Positions 51,789 through 61,220 of a stretch of DNA of 64,000 nt are shown in pieces (position 1 is the first letter of the stretch; the number at the start of each line of letters is the position of its first letter). Where the stretch lies: the NCBI GenBank assembly GCA_045546135.1, contig JAZQCD010000006.1:1-64000 (forward strand), written 5' to 3'. The translations under genes were made by a program, and so were the position numbers. Below the pieces are notes generated by a model that saw only the letters and a program-made list of their open reading frames with translations, did not search any database and was not told where the DNA came from. The DNA comes from RUG13409 sp045546135. GTDB lineage: Bacteria > Bacillota > Clostridia > Peptostreptococcales > Anaerovoracaceae.

Positions 51789-52421
51789 ATGCAGGATCTT
51801 TTGGAACTTTTAAGAAACAATCCTTACCCCGGCAGAGGCATCGTGGTAGGTAATGACACTGTTTACTACTGGATCATGGGAAGGTCCGAAAACAGCAGGA
51901 ACAGAGTCTTTACTCTTACAGAAGACGGCATCAAGACAGAAGCTTTTGATCCGTCAAAGATGGCTGATCCAAGCCTTATAATCTATCATCCTGTTAGGAC
52001 AATGGGAAAGGATCTTGTGGTCACCAACGGAGACCAGACAGATACTATAGTCAATATGGGCGATTTCAGAAAAGCTCTCATGACAAGAGAATATGAACCT
52101 GACAAGCCAAACTATACGCCGAGGATCTCAGCTATAATCTATGAAAACAAGAGCTTTGAACTGTCCATTTTAAAGCACAAGGACAGCGGCTGCTTAAGAG
52201 AATTCTTCTCCTACGAAGGCTGCCCTGAAGGAAAAGGATATTTCATAAGCACATATCAGGGCAACGGAACGCCTCTTCCGTCCTTTGAAGGAGAACCAAA
52301 AGAAGTCAGCCTTCCGTCTCCTGAAGAGGTCTGGAAAGCTTTAAATGAAGACAATAAAGTATCCCTATATACTTATGTAAAGGGAGAAGTTAAGATATTC
52401 AACAAACACCTGGGTGACTGA
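51789..52421 (+). CDS. purO: PurO-type IMP cyclohydrolase
   Basis: A 210-residue protein matching the IMP_cyclohyd (PurO) family first known from archaea: NNPYPGRGIVVGNDTVYYWI with MGRSENSRNRVF at the N-terminus is characteristic. It closes the ring of FAICAR to give IMP, the last step of the pathway, which in most bacteria is done by the N-terminal domain of PurH. The next gene is the matching stand-alone transformylase, so the two together replace bifunctional PurH. It starts 2 nt after purN. The 248-nt gap downstream holds element E4. Confidence 0.88.
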   Translation: MQDLLELLRNNPYPGRGIVVGNDTVYYWIMGRSENSRNRVFTLTEDGIKTEAFDPSKMADPSLIIYHPVRTMGKDLVVTNGDQTDTIVNMGDFRKALMTREYEPDKPNYTPRISAIIYENKSFELSILKHKDSGCLREFFSYEGCPEGKGYFISTYQGNGTPLPSFEGEPKEVSLPSPEEVWKALNEDNKVSLYTYVKGEVKIFNKHLGD

Positions 52422-52435
52422 CCTTTATGGCCCAC

Positions 52436-52619
52436 GTGCCAAAGCATACCATGCCTTCCAAGCCCTACTTCGTCGCGAGGTCTTCAAGCGGCTTGCATCC
52501 GGAGAATTTTGGAAAATCATCGAACATCCGCGACTTCTTTCCTCCAAATTCTTAGCCGTCTGCTCGCCGGAAAGATCGGCTCACTTGTAAAGGCTGTCAG
52601 GCAGATATGCATTTTGCAC
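52436..52619 (-). repeat. Structured intergenic element E4 (minus strand)
   Basis: A 184-nt element between purO and the AICAR transformylase gene. Outer paired segments GTGC/GCAC, GCATA/TATGC and GCCT/AGGC bracket a core that shares an identical 63-nt block (52520-52582) with E5 (53946-54008). Read on the minus strand the core has CGG, then CTAA, then GAATTTGG pairing back to CCAAAATTC, a single T and CCG: the same CTAA / T internal loop as E1-E3. Outer stems differ from E5 in sequence but still pair. Confidence 0.7.
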
Positions 52620-52669
52620 ATTACATAGTGTTCGATCACTAAGTATTATGAAGAAAGGCAAGTAATAAA

Positions 52670-53848
52670 ATGAACGAACTTGAACTTAAATACGGATGCA
52701 ATCCTAACCAGAAACCATCAAGGATATTTATGAAGGACGGATCTGAGCTTCCCGTAACAGTGCTCAACGGAAAACCGGGATATATCAACTTCCTCGACGC
52801 TCTTAATTCATGGCAGCTCGTAAAGGAACTCAAAGAAGCTACAGGCATGCCGTCTGCTGCTTCCTTTAAGCATGTAAGCCCTGCAGGAGCTGCTGTAGGA
52901 AGAGCTCTTACCGATATTGAAAGAAAGATATATTTCGTAGATACGGACAAAGAACTTTCCGGCATTGCCTGCGCATATATAAGGGCAAGAGGCGCTGACA
53001 GACTTTCTTCTTACGGAGACTGGGCTGCGCTTTCAGATGTGTGCGATGCTGATGTTGCAAGATATCTTAAAGAAGAAGTAAGCGACGGTATCATTGCTCC
53101 CGGATATACAGATGAAGCTCTTGAGATCTTAAAGACAAAGAAGGGCGGAAAATACAATGTAGTTCAGATAGATCCAAATTACGCTCCTGCTCTTTTAGAG
53201 ACAAAGGATGTCTTTGGCGTTACCTTTGAACAGGGTCACAACAACTTCAAGATAGATGAAGAACTCCTTTCAAATGTAGTTACAAAGAATAAGGAACTCA
53301 GTCCCGAAGCAAAGAGGGACATGATGATCTCACTCATAACCCTCAAATATACTCAGTCAAACTCCGTTTGCTATGTAAAGGACGGAATGGCCATAGGAGT
53401 AGGCGCAGGCCAGCAAAGCAGGATACATTGCACAAGGCTTGCAGGAAACAAGGCAGATAACTGGTACTTAAGACAGAACCCAAAGGTCCTCGCTCTTCCA
53501 TTTAGGGATGATATAAGAAGACCTGACAGAGACAACACCATAGACGTATATATCTCCGATGAATTTGACGATGTCCTTCGCGACGGCGAATGGCAAAAGA
53601 GATTCACAGAGAGACCCGAGCCTCTTACAGCAGAGGAAAAGAAGGCATGGATAGCTACTCAAAGCGGCATCACCGTAGGAAGCGATGCCTTCTTCCCCTT
53701 CGGTGACAATGTTGAAAGAGCAAGGAAATCAGGCGCTCAGTACATTGCAGAACCGGGTGGTTCCATCAGAGATGACAATGTCATAGAGACAGCAGATAAC
53801 TACGGAATGGTCATGGCATTCACAGGAATGAGACTGTTCCACCACTGA
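52670..53848 (+). CDS. AICAR transformylase, stand-alone
   Basis: Phosphoribosylaminoimidazolecarboxamide formyltransferase, 392 residues: only the C-terminal (AICARFT) half of PurH is present, with KYGCNPNQKPSRIF at the start, FKHVSPAGAAVG with the catalytic Lys-His, GAGQQSRIHCTRLAG, DAFFPFGD and AEPGGSIRDD. The N-terminal IMP cyclohydrolase half is absent, and PurO upstream supplies that step. It is flanked on both sides by related structured elements (E4 and E5). Confidence 0.95.
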   Translation: MNELELKYGCNPNQKPSRIFMKDGSELPVTVLNGKPGYINFLDALNSWQLVKELKEATGMPSAASFKHVSPAGAAVGRALTDIERKIYFVDTDKELSGIACAYIRARGADRLSSYGDWAALSDVCDADVARYLKEEVSDGIIAPGYTDEALEILKTKKGGKYNVVQIDPNYAPALLETKDVFGVTFEQGHNNFKIDEELLSNVVTKNKELSPEAKRDMMISLITLKYTQSNSVCYVKDGMAIGVGAGQQSRIHCTRLAGNKADNWYLRQNPKVLALPFRDDIRRPDRDNTIDVYISDEFDDVLRDGEWQKRFTERPEPLTAEEKKAWIATQSGITVGSDAFFPFGDNVERARKSGAQYIAEPGGSIRDDNVIETADNYGMVMAFTGMRLFHH

Positions 53849-53861
53849 TATCCGTCATTCC

Positions 53862-54043
53862 CTGACAAGAGACATTCTTCACGGCTGAGGAACTTCGTCG
53901 CTCGATCTTTCAAGCGGCTTGCATCCGGAGAATTTGGGGAAATCGTCGAACATCCGCGACTTCTTTCCTCCAAATTCTTAGCCGTCTGCTCGCCGGAAAG
54001 ATCGGCTCGCTCGTTAAAGCCGTTCAGAATGTCCGCTTGTCAG
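53862..54043 (-). repeat. Structured intergenic element E5 (minus strand)
   Basis: A 182-nt element between the AICAR transformylase gene and purD. Outer helix in three perfect blocks: CTGACAAG/CTTGTCAG, GACATTCT/AGAATGTC and ACGGCT/AGCCGT (53862-53886 with 54018-54043), the last two separated by a GA/GA loop on the minus strand. Inner helix GATCTTTC/GAAAGATC, then CGGC, GCA and CGG blocks, the CTAA / T loop, GAATTTGG/CCAAATTC and an apical GTCG/CGAC hairpin. It is a near copy of E4 in the core only. Confidence 0.75.
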
Positions 54044-54062
54044 CAAAAGGAGGAGAATTGAA

Positions 54063-55331
54063 ATGAAAGTATTAGTAGTAGGAGGCGGCGGCAGAGAGCA
54101 CGCCATAATAAAGAAGATCAAAGAAAACAAAAACGTCGAATGCATCTATGCACTTCCCGGAAACGGAGGTATGGCAAAGGATGCAGTTTGCGTCCCCATA
54201 AAAGCAACAGACATAGACGGGATCGTTGAGTTTGCAAAAGGACATGAGGTAGATTACGCAGTAGTTGCACCAGACGATCCCCTTGCTCTTGGATGCGTTG
54301 ACAGACTTGAGGAGGCCGGTATACCTTCCTTTGGTCCAAGAGCCAATGCTGCAATAATCGAGAGCAGCAAAGTCTTTTCAAAAGAGATGATGAAGAAGTA
54401 TGGTATCCCGACTGCTTCATACAATGTCTTTGACGATCCAAAAGAAGCTTTGAGATTCGTAGAGACAGCTCCTCTTCCTACTGTTGTAAAGGCTGACGGA
54501 CTTGCTCTTGGAAAGGGCGTCATCATAGCAAAGACAAGAGAAGAAGCAAAAGAAGCTGTAAAGGAGATAATGGAAGACAAAAAGTTCGGAAAGAGCGGTG
54601 ACAAAGTAGTCATCGAAGAATTCCTTGAAGGACCTGAAGTCTCTGTTCTTTCATTTACAGACGGAAAGACCATAGTTCCCATGATCTCATCAATGGACCA
54701 CAAAAGAGCAGGTGACGGCGATACAGGCCTAAATACAGGCGGCATGGGAACTGTTGCTCCTAATCCATACTATACAAAGGAAGTAGCAGACCTTTGCATG
54801 GAAAAGATATTCCTTCCGACAGTAAAGGCTATGAACCAGGAAGGAAGGACCTTTAAAGGCTGCCTTTACTTTGGACTCATGATAACAAAGGACGGTCCAA
54901 AGGTCATAGAATACAATTGCCGCTTTGGTGATCCTGAGACTCAGGTAGTACTGCCTCTTCTTGAAAGCGACCTCCTTACCATCATGATGGCAGTTACTGA
55001 TGAGAAGCTTGCTGAAACGGAAGTTAAGTTCTCAGATAAGAACGCATGCTGCGTCATCATGGCATCAAAGGGATATCCTGAAAAGTATGAAAAAGGATTC
55101 GAACTTCATATACCAAAGGAAGTAGAAGACTGTGTATATGTAGCAGGCGCAAAGATAGATGGAGACAAGCTCCTTACAGACGGCGGCAGGGTCCTTGGAT
55201 GCACTGCAGTAGCAGACGATCTTGAGACTGCCATTAAAATGGCTTATGCCATCACAGAAAAGGTAAGCTTTGAGAACGCATACAAGAGAAGCGACATAGG
55301 GCAGAGAGCTCTTAAGGCATATAAAGGATAG
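54063..55331 (+). CDS. purD: GAR synthetase PurD
   Basis: An ATP-grasp enzyme joining glycine to phosphoribosylamine, 422 residues. VLVVGGGGREHAII at the N-terminus, VVKADGLALGKGVI, LNTGGMGTVAPNPYY and FGDPETQ are the family motifs. AAAGGAGGAG gives a strong ribosome-binding site, useful after the E5 structure that ends 19 nt upstream. Confidence 0.97.
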   Translation: MKVLVVGGGGREHAIIKKIKENKNVECIYALPGNGGMAKDAVCVPIKATDIDGIVEFAKGHEVDYAVVAPDDPLALGCVDRLEEAGIPSFGPRANAAIIESSKVFSKEMMKKYGIPTASYNVFDDPKEALRFVETAPLPTVVKADGLALGKGVIIAKTREEAKEAVKEIMEDKKFGKSGDKVVIEEFLEGPEVSVLSFTDGKTIVPMISSMDHKRAGDGDTGLNTGGMGTVAPNPYYTKEVADLCMEKIFLPTVKAMNQEGRTFKGCLYFGLMITKDGPKVIEYNCRFGDPETQVVLPLLESDLLTIMMAVTDEKLAETEVKFSDKNACCVIMASKGYPEKYEKGFELHIPKEVEDCVYVAGAKIDGDKLLTDGGRVLGCTAVADDLETAIKMAYAITEKVSFENAYKRSDIGQRALKAYKG

Positions 55332-55335
55332 AAAA

Positions 55336-58300
55336 ATGGTATACAGAGTATTTGTAGAAAAGAAAAAAGAACTCGCAAACGAAGCTGCAGGGCTTCTTAA
55401 TGAACTTAAAAAGCTCCTTGGCATTAGCGCCCTTGAGGATGTAAGACTTTTTAACCGCTATGATGCAGAAGGTCTTTCAAAGGATGATTTTGATTATGCT
55501 GTCAAATATGTCTTTTCAGAGCCTCAGCTGGATGTTTGTTATGAGGATCTCTCACTTCCAAACGCTACAGTCTTTGCAGTTGAGTATCTGCCGGGACAGT
55601 TTGATCAAAGAGCTGACTCTGCGGCCCAGTGCATACAGCTCATCACAAAGGGAGAAAAGCCTCTTGTAAGGTCTGCTAAAGTTTATGCTCTTTACGGAGA
55701 TCTTTCAGAAAGTGATCTTGAGCAGATAAAAAGGTATGTCATAAACCCTGTAGAAGCAAGAGAAAGCTCTCTTGATATGCCAAAAAGCCTTGAAATGGAA
55801 TATACTGTCCCGTCAAAGGTTGCAGTGCTTTGCGGCTTTAGAGACCTTGACGAAAAAGGCATAGAAGAGTTCATTACAAAGTACGGCCTTGCCATGGACG
55901 AAGCAGACCTTGCATTTTGCAGAGAATATTTCAGGTCTGAAAACAGGGATCCAAGCATCACTGAAATAAAGATGATAGATACCTATTGGTCTGACCACTG
56001 CAGGCATACGACCTTTGGAACCATAATAGATTATGTAAAATTCGAAGACGACATACTTCAGTCCGCATTCGATGATTATCTTGAAACAAGGAATCATCTT
56101 GAAAGGACAAAGCCTGTATGCCTTATGGACATTGCGACCATTGCAGTAAAGGCCCTAAGGCTCCAGGGAAAGCTTGATAAGCTTGACGAATCAGAAGAGA
56201 TCAACGCATGCACAGTCAAGATGACTGTCGATGTCGACGGAAAAGAAGAACCATGGCTTCTCCTCTTTAAGAATGAGACGCACAACCATCCTACGGAGAT
56301 AGAGCCCTTCGGAGGCGCTGCTACCTGTATAGGCGGAGCCATAAGAGACCCTCTTTCAGGAAGGTCCTATGTATATGCTGCCATGAGAGTCACAGGAGCA
56401 GCTGATCCTACAGTTCCAATTTCTGAAACACTTCCGGGGAAACTTCCTCAAAGAAAGCTTGTTACTACTGCAGCTGCAGGATATTCATCCTACGGAAACC
56501 AGATAGGTCTTGCAACAGGCATAGTAGACGAAATCTATCACCCGGGTTATGCAGCAAAGCGCATGGAAGTAGGCGCTGTGATCGCAGCAGCACCTGAAGC
56601 TAATGTCAAAAGAGAAAGACCGCAGCCCGGCGACCTTGTCATACTCCTTGGAGGAAAGACAGGAAGAGACGGCATAGGCGGAGCTACAGGATCTTCAAAG
56701 GCGCACAACGTAAAGTCAGTTGAGACCTGCGGAGCAGAGGTTCAGAAAGGAAATGCTCCTGAAGAAAGAAAGCTTCAAAGGTTCTTTAGAAACGAAGAAG
56801 CTTCAAGGATGATAAAGCGCTGCAACGACTTTGGCGCAGGCGGAGTATCTGTAGCCATAGGAGAACTCGCAGACGGACTTGAGATAGACCTCAATGCAGT
56901 TCCAAAGAAATATGAAGGACTCGACGGAACAGAGCTTGCCATAAGTGAATCTCAGGAGAGGATGGCTGTAGTCATCGAAGCAAAGGATGAAAAGAGATTC
57001 CTTGAGATGGCAGACGGCGAGAACCTTCAGGCTGTAAGAGTAGCAGCCGTAAAGGAAGAGCCAAGGCTCACCATGTACTGGAACGGTGATGCCATTGTCG
57101 ATGTAAGCAGAGAGTTCTTAAATTCAAACGGAGCTCCGAAAAATATAGTAGCAGAGACAAAGAAAGCAAGCTACGAAGGAAAAGAGATCCCAAAGGATTT
57201 CACAACAGGCATCAAAGCAGTAGCATCAGATCTTAATTCCTGCTCAAAGAGAGGTCTTTCAGAAAGATTCGACTCAACCATTGGAGCAGGCACTGTGCTC
57301 ATGCCTTTTGGCGGCAGGTATCAAAGGACTCCTATACAGGCTATGGTACAAAAGGTCTCAGTAGAAAAGGGTCATACGGATACATGCTCACTTATGGCAT
57401 GGGGATACGATCCATATATCTCTGAGCAAAGCCCTTATCACGGAGCATATCTTGCAATAGTTGAGTCAGTCAGCAAACTCATTGCAACAGGCGCAAAGTT
57501 TGAAGATGTATACCTAAGCCTTCAGGAATATTTTGAAAGGCTCGGAAAGGATCCAAAGAAGTGGGGACAACCTCTTGCGGCTCTCCTTGGAGCATACAAA
57601 GCTCAGATGGACCTTGGCATAGGAGCAATAGGAGGAAAGGATTCCATGTCAGGATCCTTTGAGGACATACATGTCCCGCCTACGCTCATATCCTTTGCTG
57701 TCACAACAGAAAATGTAGATCATATAGTATCTCCTGAATTCAAGAAAGCAGGAAACAAGCTTGTAAGGATAGCTCCAAGGTATGACGAAAAGGGAACTCC
57801 GGATCCTAAGTCCATGCTTTTGGTATTCGATAAAGTAACTGAGCTTTTGAGAAGCAAAAAAGCAGTATCTTGCTATACACCGGGGCACGGCGGCATAGCA
57901 GAAGCTGTCATCAAGATGGCTATGGGAAATGACTTCGGATTTGAATTCAGCGATAATATCTCTCTTGACAGGATATTCTCCTATGACTACGGCGCATTCC
58001 TTCTTGAAATGGCAAAGCCGGAAGAGGGCATGGAAGTAATAGGAGAGATAAGCTCTGCAAAGAAATTCAAGTACGGCGAAGAAAAGGTGGGAACGACTCA
58101 AGTATTCGGACTTTACGAGGATAGGCTCGAGGATGTCTTCTCCTGCAACAACGTAAAGAGCGAAGGAAATGTAGAGAACTTTAGCTTTGATGCTAAAGAA
58201 AGAGTTTCTGCTCTTGCAAGCGCAGCAAAACCAAAGGTACTCATCCCTGTATTCCCGGGAACTAACTGCGAAATGGATTCTGCAAAGGCTGCTTCTGACG

Positions 58301-59031
58301 CAGGTCTTGATCCAAGAGTCTTCGTCATAAACAACTTAAGCTCCGAAGGGATTTCAAGGAGCATCGAAAACTTTGCAAAGGAACTTAAGAGTTCTCAGAT
58401 AGTCTTTATACCGGGAGGTTTCTCAGGAGGCGACGAACCTGACGGAAGCGGCAAATTCATAACTGCATTCTTTAGAAACCCGGAGATCAAGGAAGCAGTT
58501 TCTGACCTTCTCGATGCAAGAGGAGGCCTCATGTGCGGTATATGCAATGGTTTCCAGGCCCTTATCAAGCTTGGACTCGTTCCTTACGGAAAGATCATAG
58601 ATACAGATGAAAACTGCCCGACTTTAAGCTACAACACCATAGGAAGGCATCAGTCAAAGATCGTAAGGACAAGGATAGCATCGAACAAGTCTCCATGGCT
58701 TGCTCTTACAGAGGTGGGCGATGTTTACAGCGTTCCTATCTCTCACGGGGAAGGAAGGTTCCTTGCAAGCGAAGAACTCATAAGGAAACTTGCTGAAAAC
58801 GGACAGATAGCTACTCAGTATGTGGACCTTGCAGGCAATGCGACTATGGACATACAGTACAATCCAAACGGATCTGCATACGCAATAGAAGGCATCACAT
58901 CTCCTGACGGCAGAGTCTTCGGAAAGATGGGACATGCCGAAAGGATAGGAAAGGACCTTTACAGAAACGTTCCGGGAGAGTACGATATCCGCATGTTCAA
59001 AGCAGCGCTTGATTATTTCAAGAAACTGTAG
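55336..59031 (+). CDS. purL: FGAM synthase PurL, large single-chain form
   Basis: A 1231-residue enzyme combining synthetase and glutaminase, as in streptococci and clostridia rather than the three-subunit PurLQS of Bacillus. The order is N-terminal PurS-like domain, the AIRS-like halves (DTYWSDHCRHTTF, TEIEPFGGAATC, DFGAGGVSVAIGELADG, GGKDSMSGSF) and the C-terminal class I amidotransferase with VLIPVFPGTNCEMDSAKA and the nucleophile in MCGICNGFQAL. Four bases after purD. The glutaminase here is complete, in contrast to PurF. Confidence 0.96.
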   Translation: MVYRVFVEKKKELANEAAGLLNELKKLLGISALEDVRLFNRYDAEGLSKDDFDYAVKYVFSEPQLDVCYEDLSLPNATVFAVEYLPGQFDQRADSAAQCIQLITKGEKPLVRSAKVYALYGDLSESDLEQIKRYVINPVEARESSLDMPKSLEMEYTVPSKVAVLCGFRDLDEKGIEEFITKYGLAMDEADLAFCREYFRSENRDPSITEIKMIDTYWSDHCRHTTFGTIIDYVKFEDDILQSAFDDYLETRNHLERTKPVCLMDIATIAVKALRLQGKLDKLDESEEINACTVKMTVDVDGKEEPWLLLFKNETHNHPTEIEPFGGAATCIGGAIRDPLSGRSYVYAAMRVTGAADPTVPISETLPGKLPQRKLVTTAAAGYSSYGNQIGLATGIVDEIYHPGYAAKRMEVGAVIAAAPEANVKRERPQPGDLVILLGGKTGRDGIGGATGSSKAHNVKSVETCGAEVQKGNAPEERKLQRFFRNEEASRMIKRCNDFGAGGVSVAIGELADGLEIDLNAVPKKYEGLDGTELAISESQERMAVVIEAKDEKRFLEMADGENLQAVRVAAVKEEPRLTMYWNGDAIVDVSREFLNSNGAPKNIVAETKKASYEGKEIPKDFTTGIKAVASDLNSCSKRGLSERFDSTIGAGTVLMPFGGRYQRTPIQAMVQKVSVEKGHTDTCSLMAWGYDPYISEQSPYHGAYLAIVESVSKLIATGAKFEDVYLSLQEYFERLGKDPKKWGQPLAALLGAYKAQMDLGIGAIGGKDSMSGSFEDIHVPPTLISFAVTTENVDHIVSPEFKKAGNKLVRIAPRYDEKGTPDPKSMLLVFDKVTELLRSKKAVSCYTPGHGGIAEAVIKMAMGNDFGFEFSDNISLDRIFSYDYGAFLLEMAKPEEGMEVIGEISSAKKFKYGEEKVGTTQVFGLYEDRLEDVFSCNNVKSEGNVENFSFDAKERVSALASAAKPKVLIPVFPGTNCEMDSAKAASDAGLDPRVFVINNLSSEGISRSIENFAKELKSSQIVFIPGGFSGGDEPDGSGKFITAFFRNPEIKEAVSDLLDARGGLMCGICNGFQALIKLGLVPYGKIIDTDENCPTLSYNTIGRHQSKIVRTRIASNKSPWLALTEVGDVYSVPISHGEGRFLASEELIRKLAENGQIATQYVDLAGNATMDIQYNPNGSAYAIEGITSPDGRVFGKMGHAERIGKDLYRNVPGEYDIRMFKAALDYFKKL

Positions 59032-59060
59032 TTGTATATATACAAAAAGAGGTAAAAAAA

Positions 59061-59093
59061 GAGGACTGATGGCTATTACTGCAGTCAGTCCTC
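59061..59093 (+). other. Leader hairpin before glnA
   Basis: GAGGACTGA (59061-59069) pairs with TCAGTCCTC (59085-59093), extendable by GC/GC, in the 87-nt purL-glnA gap. It has no T-run, so it is not a standard terminator. A 17-codon ORF (ATG at 59069) overlaps it and ends on the glnA start (ATGA). Confidence 0.45.
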
Positions 59094-59118
59094 ATGATGT
59101 TTACAAAGTGGTGATGTT

Positions 59119-61197
59119 ATGAAGATAACAGACATATTTGCATCCATGGTCTTCACTGAAGAGACCATGAAAAAGTACATAAAAAAGGGTTCCTACGATG
59201 AGTGGTGCGAGTGCGTAAAGAACGGTTCAACCCTTTCATACGAAGCTGCTGATGATATAGCAAAAGCTATGTGCGCATGGGCAACGGAAAAGGGCGCTAC
59301 TCACTATACTCACTGGTTCCAACCAATGACAGGATTCACTGCCGAAAAGCACGACAGCTTCATCGTTCCTGCAGGAAAGGGAAAAGTCCTTCTTGAACTT
59401 TCAGCTTCAGAACTTACAAAAGGCGAAGCAGACGCATCAAGCTTTCCTTCCGGAGGCTTAAGAGCTACCTTTGAAGCAAGAGGATATACGGCTTGGGATC
59501 CGACAGCATCAGCTTTCATAAAGGATCAGACACTGTACATCCCGACTATTTTCCTTACATACAGCGGCGACGTACTTGACAAGAAGACGCCGCTACTAAG
59601 GTCCATGAGAGCTCTTGACAGAGAATGCATCAGGATACTCAAGCTCTTTGGCGATAACGATATATCTCATGTGACTCCGCAGGTAGGACCTGAACAGGAA
59701 TACTTCCTTGTAAAGAGGGAATACTTCGATCAAAGACCTGACCTTAAACTTTGCGGCAGAACTCTGTTTGGCGCAAGACCTCCTAAGGGCCAGGAACTTG
59801 ACGATCATTACTACGGATCCATAAAGCCTGAAGTCATGAGCTTTATGCACGAACTTGACGAAGAGCTTTGGAAACTTGGCGTGAATGCAAAAACAGAGCA
59901 CAATGAAGCAGCGCCTTCACAGCACGAGATGGCTCCTGTTTATTGCGATGTAAATACTGCCTGCGATCACAACCAGATCACTATGGAACTCATGAAGAAG
60001 ATAGCAGAAAAACATGGCTTTGAATGCATACTTCATGAAAAGCCCTTTGCAGGTGTCAACGGATCAGGTAAGCACAACAACTGGTCACTTTCCACTGACA
60101 AGGGAGAAAACCTCCTCCGTCCCGGAAAGACGCCCAGCCAGAACGCTCGCTTCCTTACTTTCATAGCAGCTTTCCTTGCAGGAGTAGACGATTATCAGGA
60201 GATGCTTCGCTGCTGCGTCGCATACCACGGAAACGATGCAAGGCTCGGAGGAAATGAAGCTCCTCCGGTCATCATATCAGTATCTTTGGGAACTGAGCTA
60301 ACAGACATAGTAGATTCCATCATTTCAGGTGAGACCTACGAAGAAAAGACTCAAAAGAAATTAAAGATAGGTATAGACAGCATACCTGAGATACCTCAGG
60401 ATACGACTGACAGGAACAGGACGTCTCCAATAGCATTTACAGGTAATAAATTCGAGTTCCGTATGGTAGGATCGAGCCAGTCCATAGCAGGACCGAATGT
60501 TGTCCTAAATACCATGATGGCAGAAGAGCTTTCAAAATTCGCAGACAGACTGGAAAAAGCAAAGGACTTCAATGCAGAACTCCAAGCACTCCTTAAGGAA
60601 TCTCTTTCAAAGCACCGCCGCATCATATTCAACGGAAACGGCTACGGAGAAGAGTGGGTAGAGGAAGCAAAAGAAAGAGGTCTTTCCATACTCCGCGATA
60701 CAGTGGACAGCATGCCTCAGTATATAAATGACAAGAATGTGGAACTATTCACATCCCATGATGTCTACTCAAGAGGAGAGATGGAAGCAAGATATTCGAT
60801 CCACCTTGCAAACTATTGCGCAAAGACTGCCATAGAAGCAAATACTCTAATGGAGATGATATTAAGACATATCATCCCGGGAACAGAAAAGTATGTAGAA
60901 GAACTCGGAAAGGTTGCCTATTACAAAGGAAAGATAGGAGCAAAAGGATCTCCTGTAGAAAGCGACCTCATAAAGAGGATAGATGTTCTTCTGTCAAATA
61001 TCTATGAGGAGACCAATATCCTTGCAGAAAGACTTGCTTCAGCTCCCGGCATCATGGATGGCATCCTTTCTGCCAAGTTCTATAGAGACAATATTTCTGC
61101 AAGAGTAACATCCATAGGGAATATGGTCAGCAATCTTGAAGCATTGGTAAGCGATGAGTATTGGCCTTATCCTACATATGAAGAGATACTGTTCTGA
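59119..61197 (+). CDS. glnN: Glutamine synthetase type III
   Basis: A 692-residue GSIII, much larger than type I (about 450). Family segments include the N-terminal THYTHWFQPMTG, FPSGGLRATFEARGYTAWDP, VGPEQEYFLV, the metal-binding TEHNEAAPSQHEMAP, GVNGSGKHNNWSLS and GGNEAPPVIIS. It makes glutamine from glutamate and ammonia; its place directly after purL supplies the amide donor for purine synthesis. It lies 87 nt after purL and is followed by a terminator. Confidence 0.96.
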   Translation: MKITDIFASMVFTEETMKKYIKKGSYDEWCECVKNGSTLSYEAADDIAKAMCAWATEKGATHYTHWFQPMTGFTAEKHDSFIVPAGKGKVLLELSASELTKGEADASSFPSGGLRATFEARGYTAWDPTASAFIKDQTLYIPTIFLTYSGDVLDKKTPLLRSMRALDRECIRILKLFGDNDISHVTPQVGPEQEYFLVKREYFDQRPDLKLCGRTLFGARPPKGQELDDHYYGSIKPEVMSFMHELDEELWKLGVNAKTEHNEAAPSQHEMAPVYCDVNTACDHNQITMELMKKIAEKHGFECILHEKPFAGVNGSGKHNNWSLSTDKGENLLRPGKTPSQNARFLTFIAAFLAGVDDYQEMLRCCVAYHGNDARLGGNEAPPVIISVSLGTELTDIVDSIISGETYEEKTQKKLKIGIDSIPEIPQDTTDRNRTSPIAFTGNKFEFRMVGSSQSIAGPNVVLNTMMAEELSKFADRLEKAKDFNAELQALLKESLSKHRRIIFNGNGYGEEWVEEAKERGLSILRDTVDSMPQYINDKNVELFTSHDVYSRGEMEARYSIHLANYCAKTAIEANTLMEMILRHIIPGTEKYVEELGKVAYYKGKIGAKGSPVESDLIKRIDVLLSNIYEETNILAERLASAPGIMDGILSAKFYRDNISARVTSIGNMVSNLEALVSDEYWPYPTYEEILF

Positions 61198-61219
61198 TAG
61201 TAACCGGCTGTGGTATAAT
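61192..61219 (+). promoter_or_regulatory. Promoter before the U32 genes
   Basis: TTCTGA (61192-61197), 16-nt spacer and an extended -10 TGGTATAAT (61211-61219). Predicted initiation lies inside the left arm of the glnA terminator, the same overlap as at cbiM. Confidence 0.55.
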
Positions 61220-61220
61220 G

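Noticed and set aside
52436..54043. E4/E5 as CRISPR repeats or an insertion sequence
   Set aside because: Only two spaced copies, each internally folded, with no spacers, no transposase and no target-site duplication that I can see.
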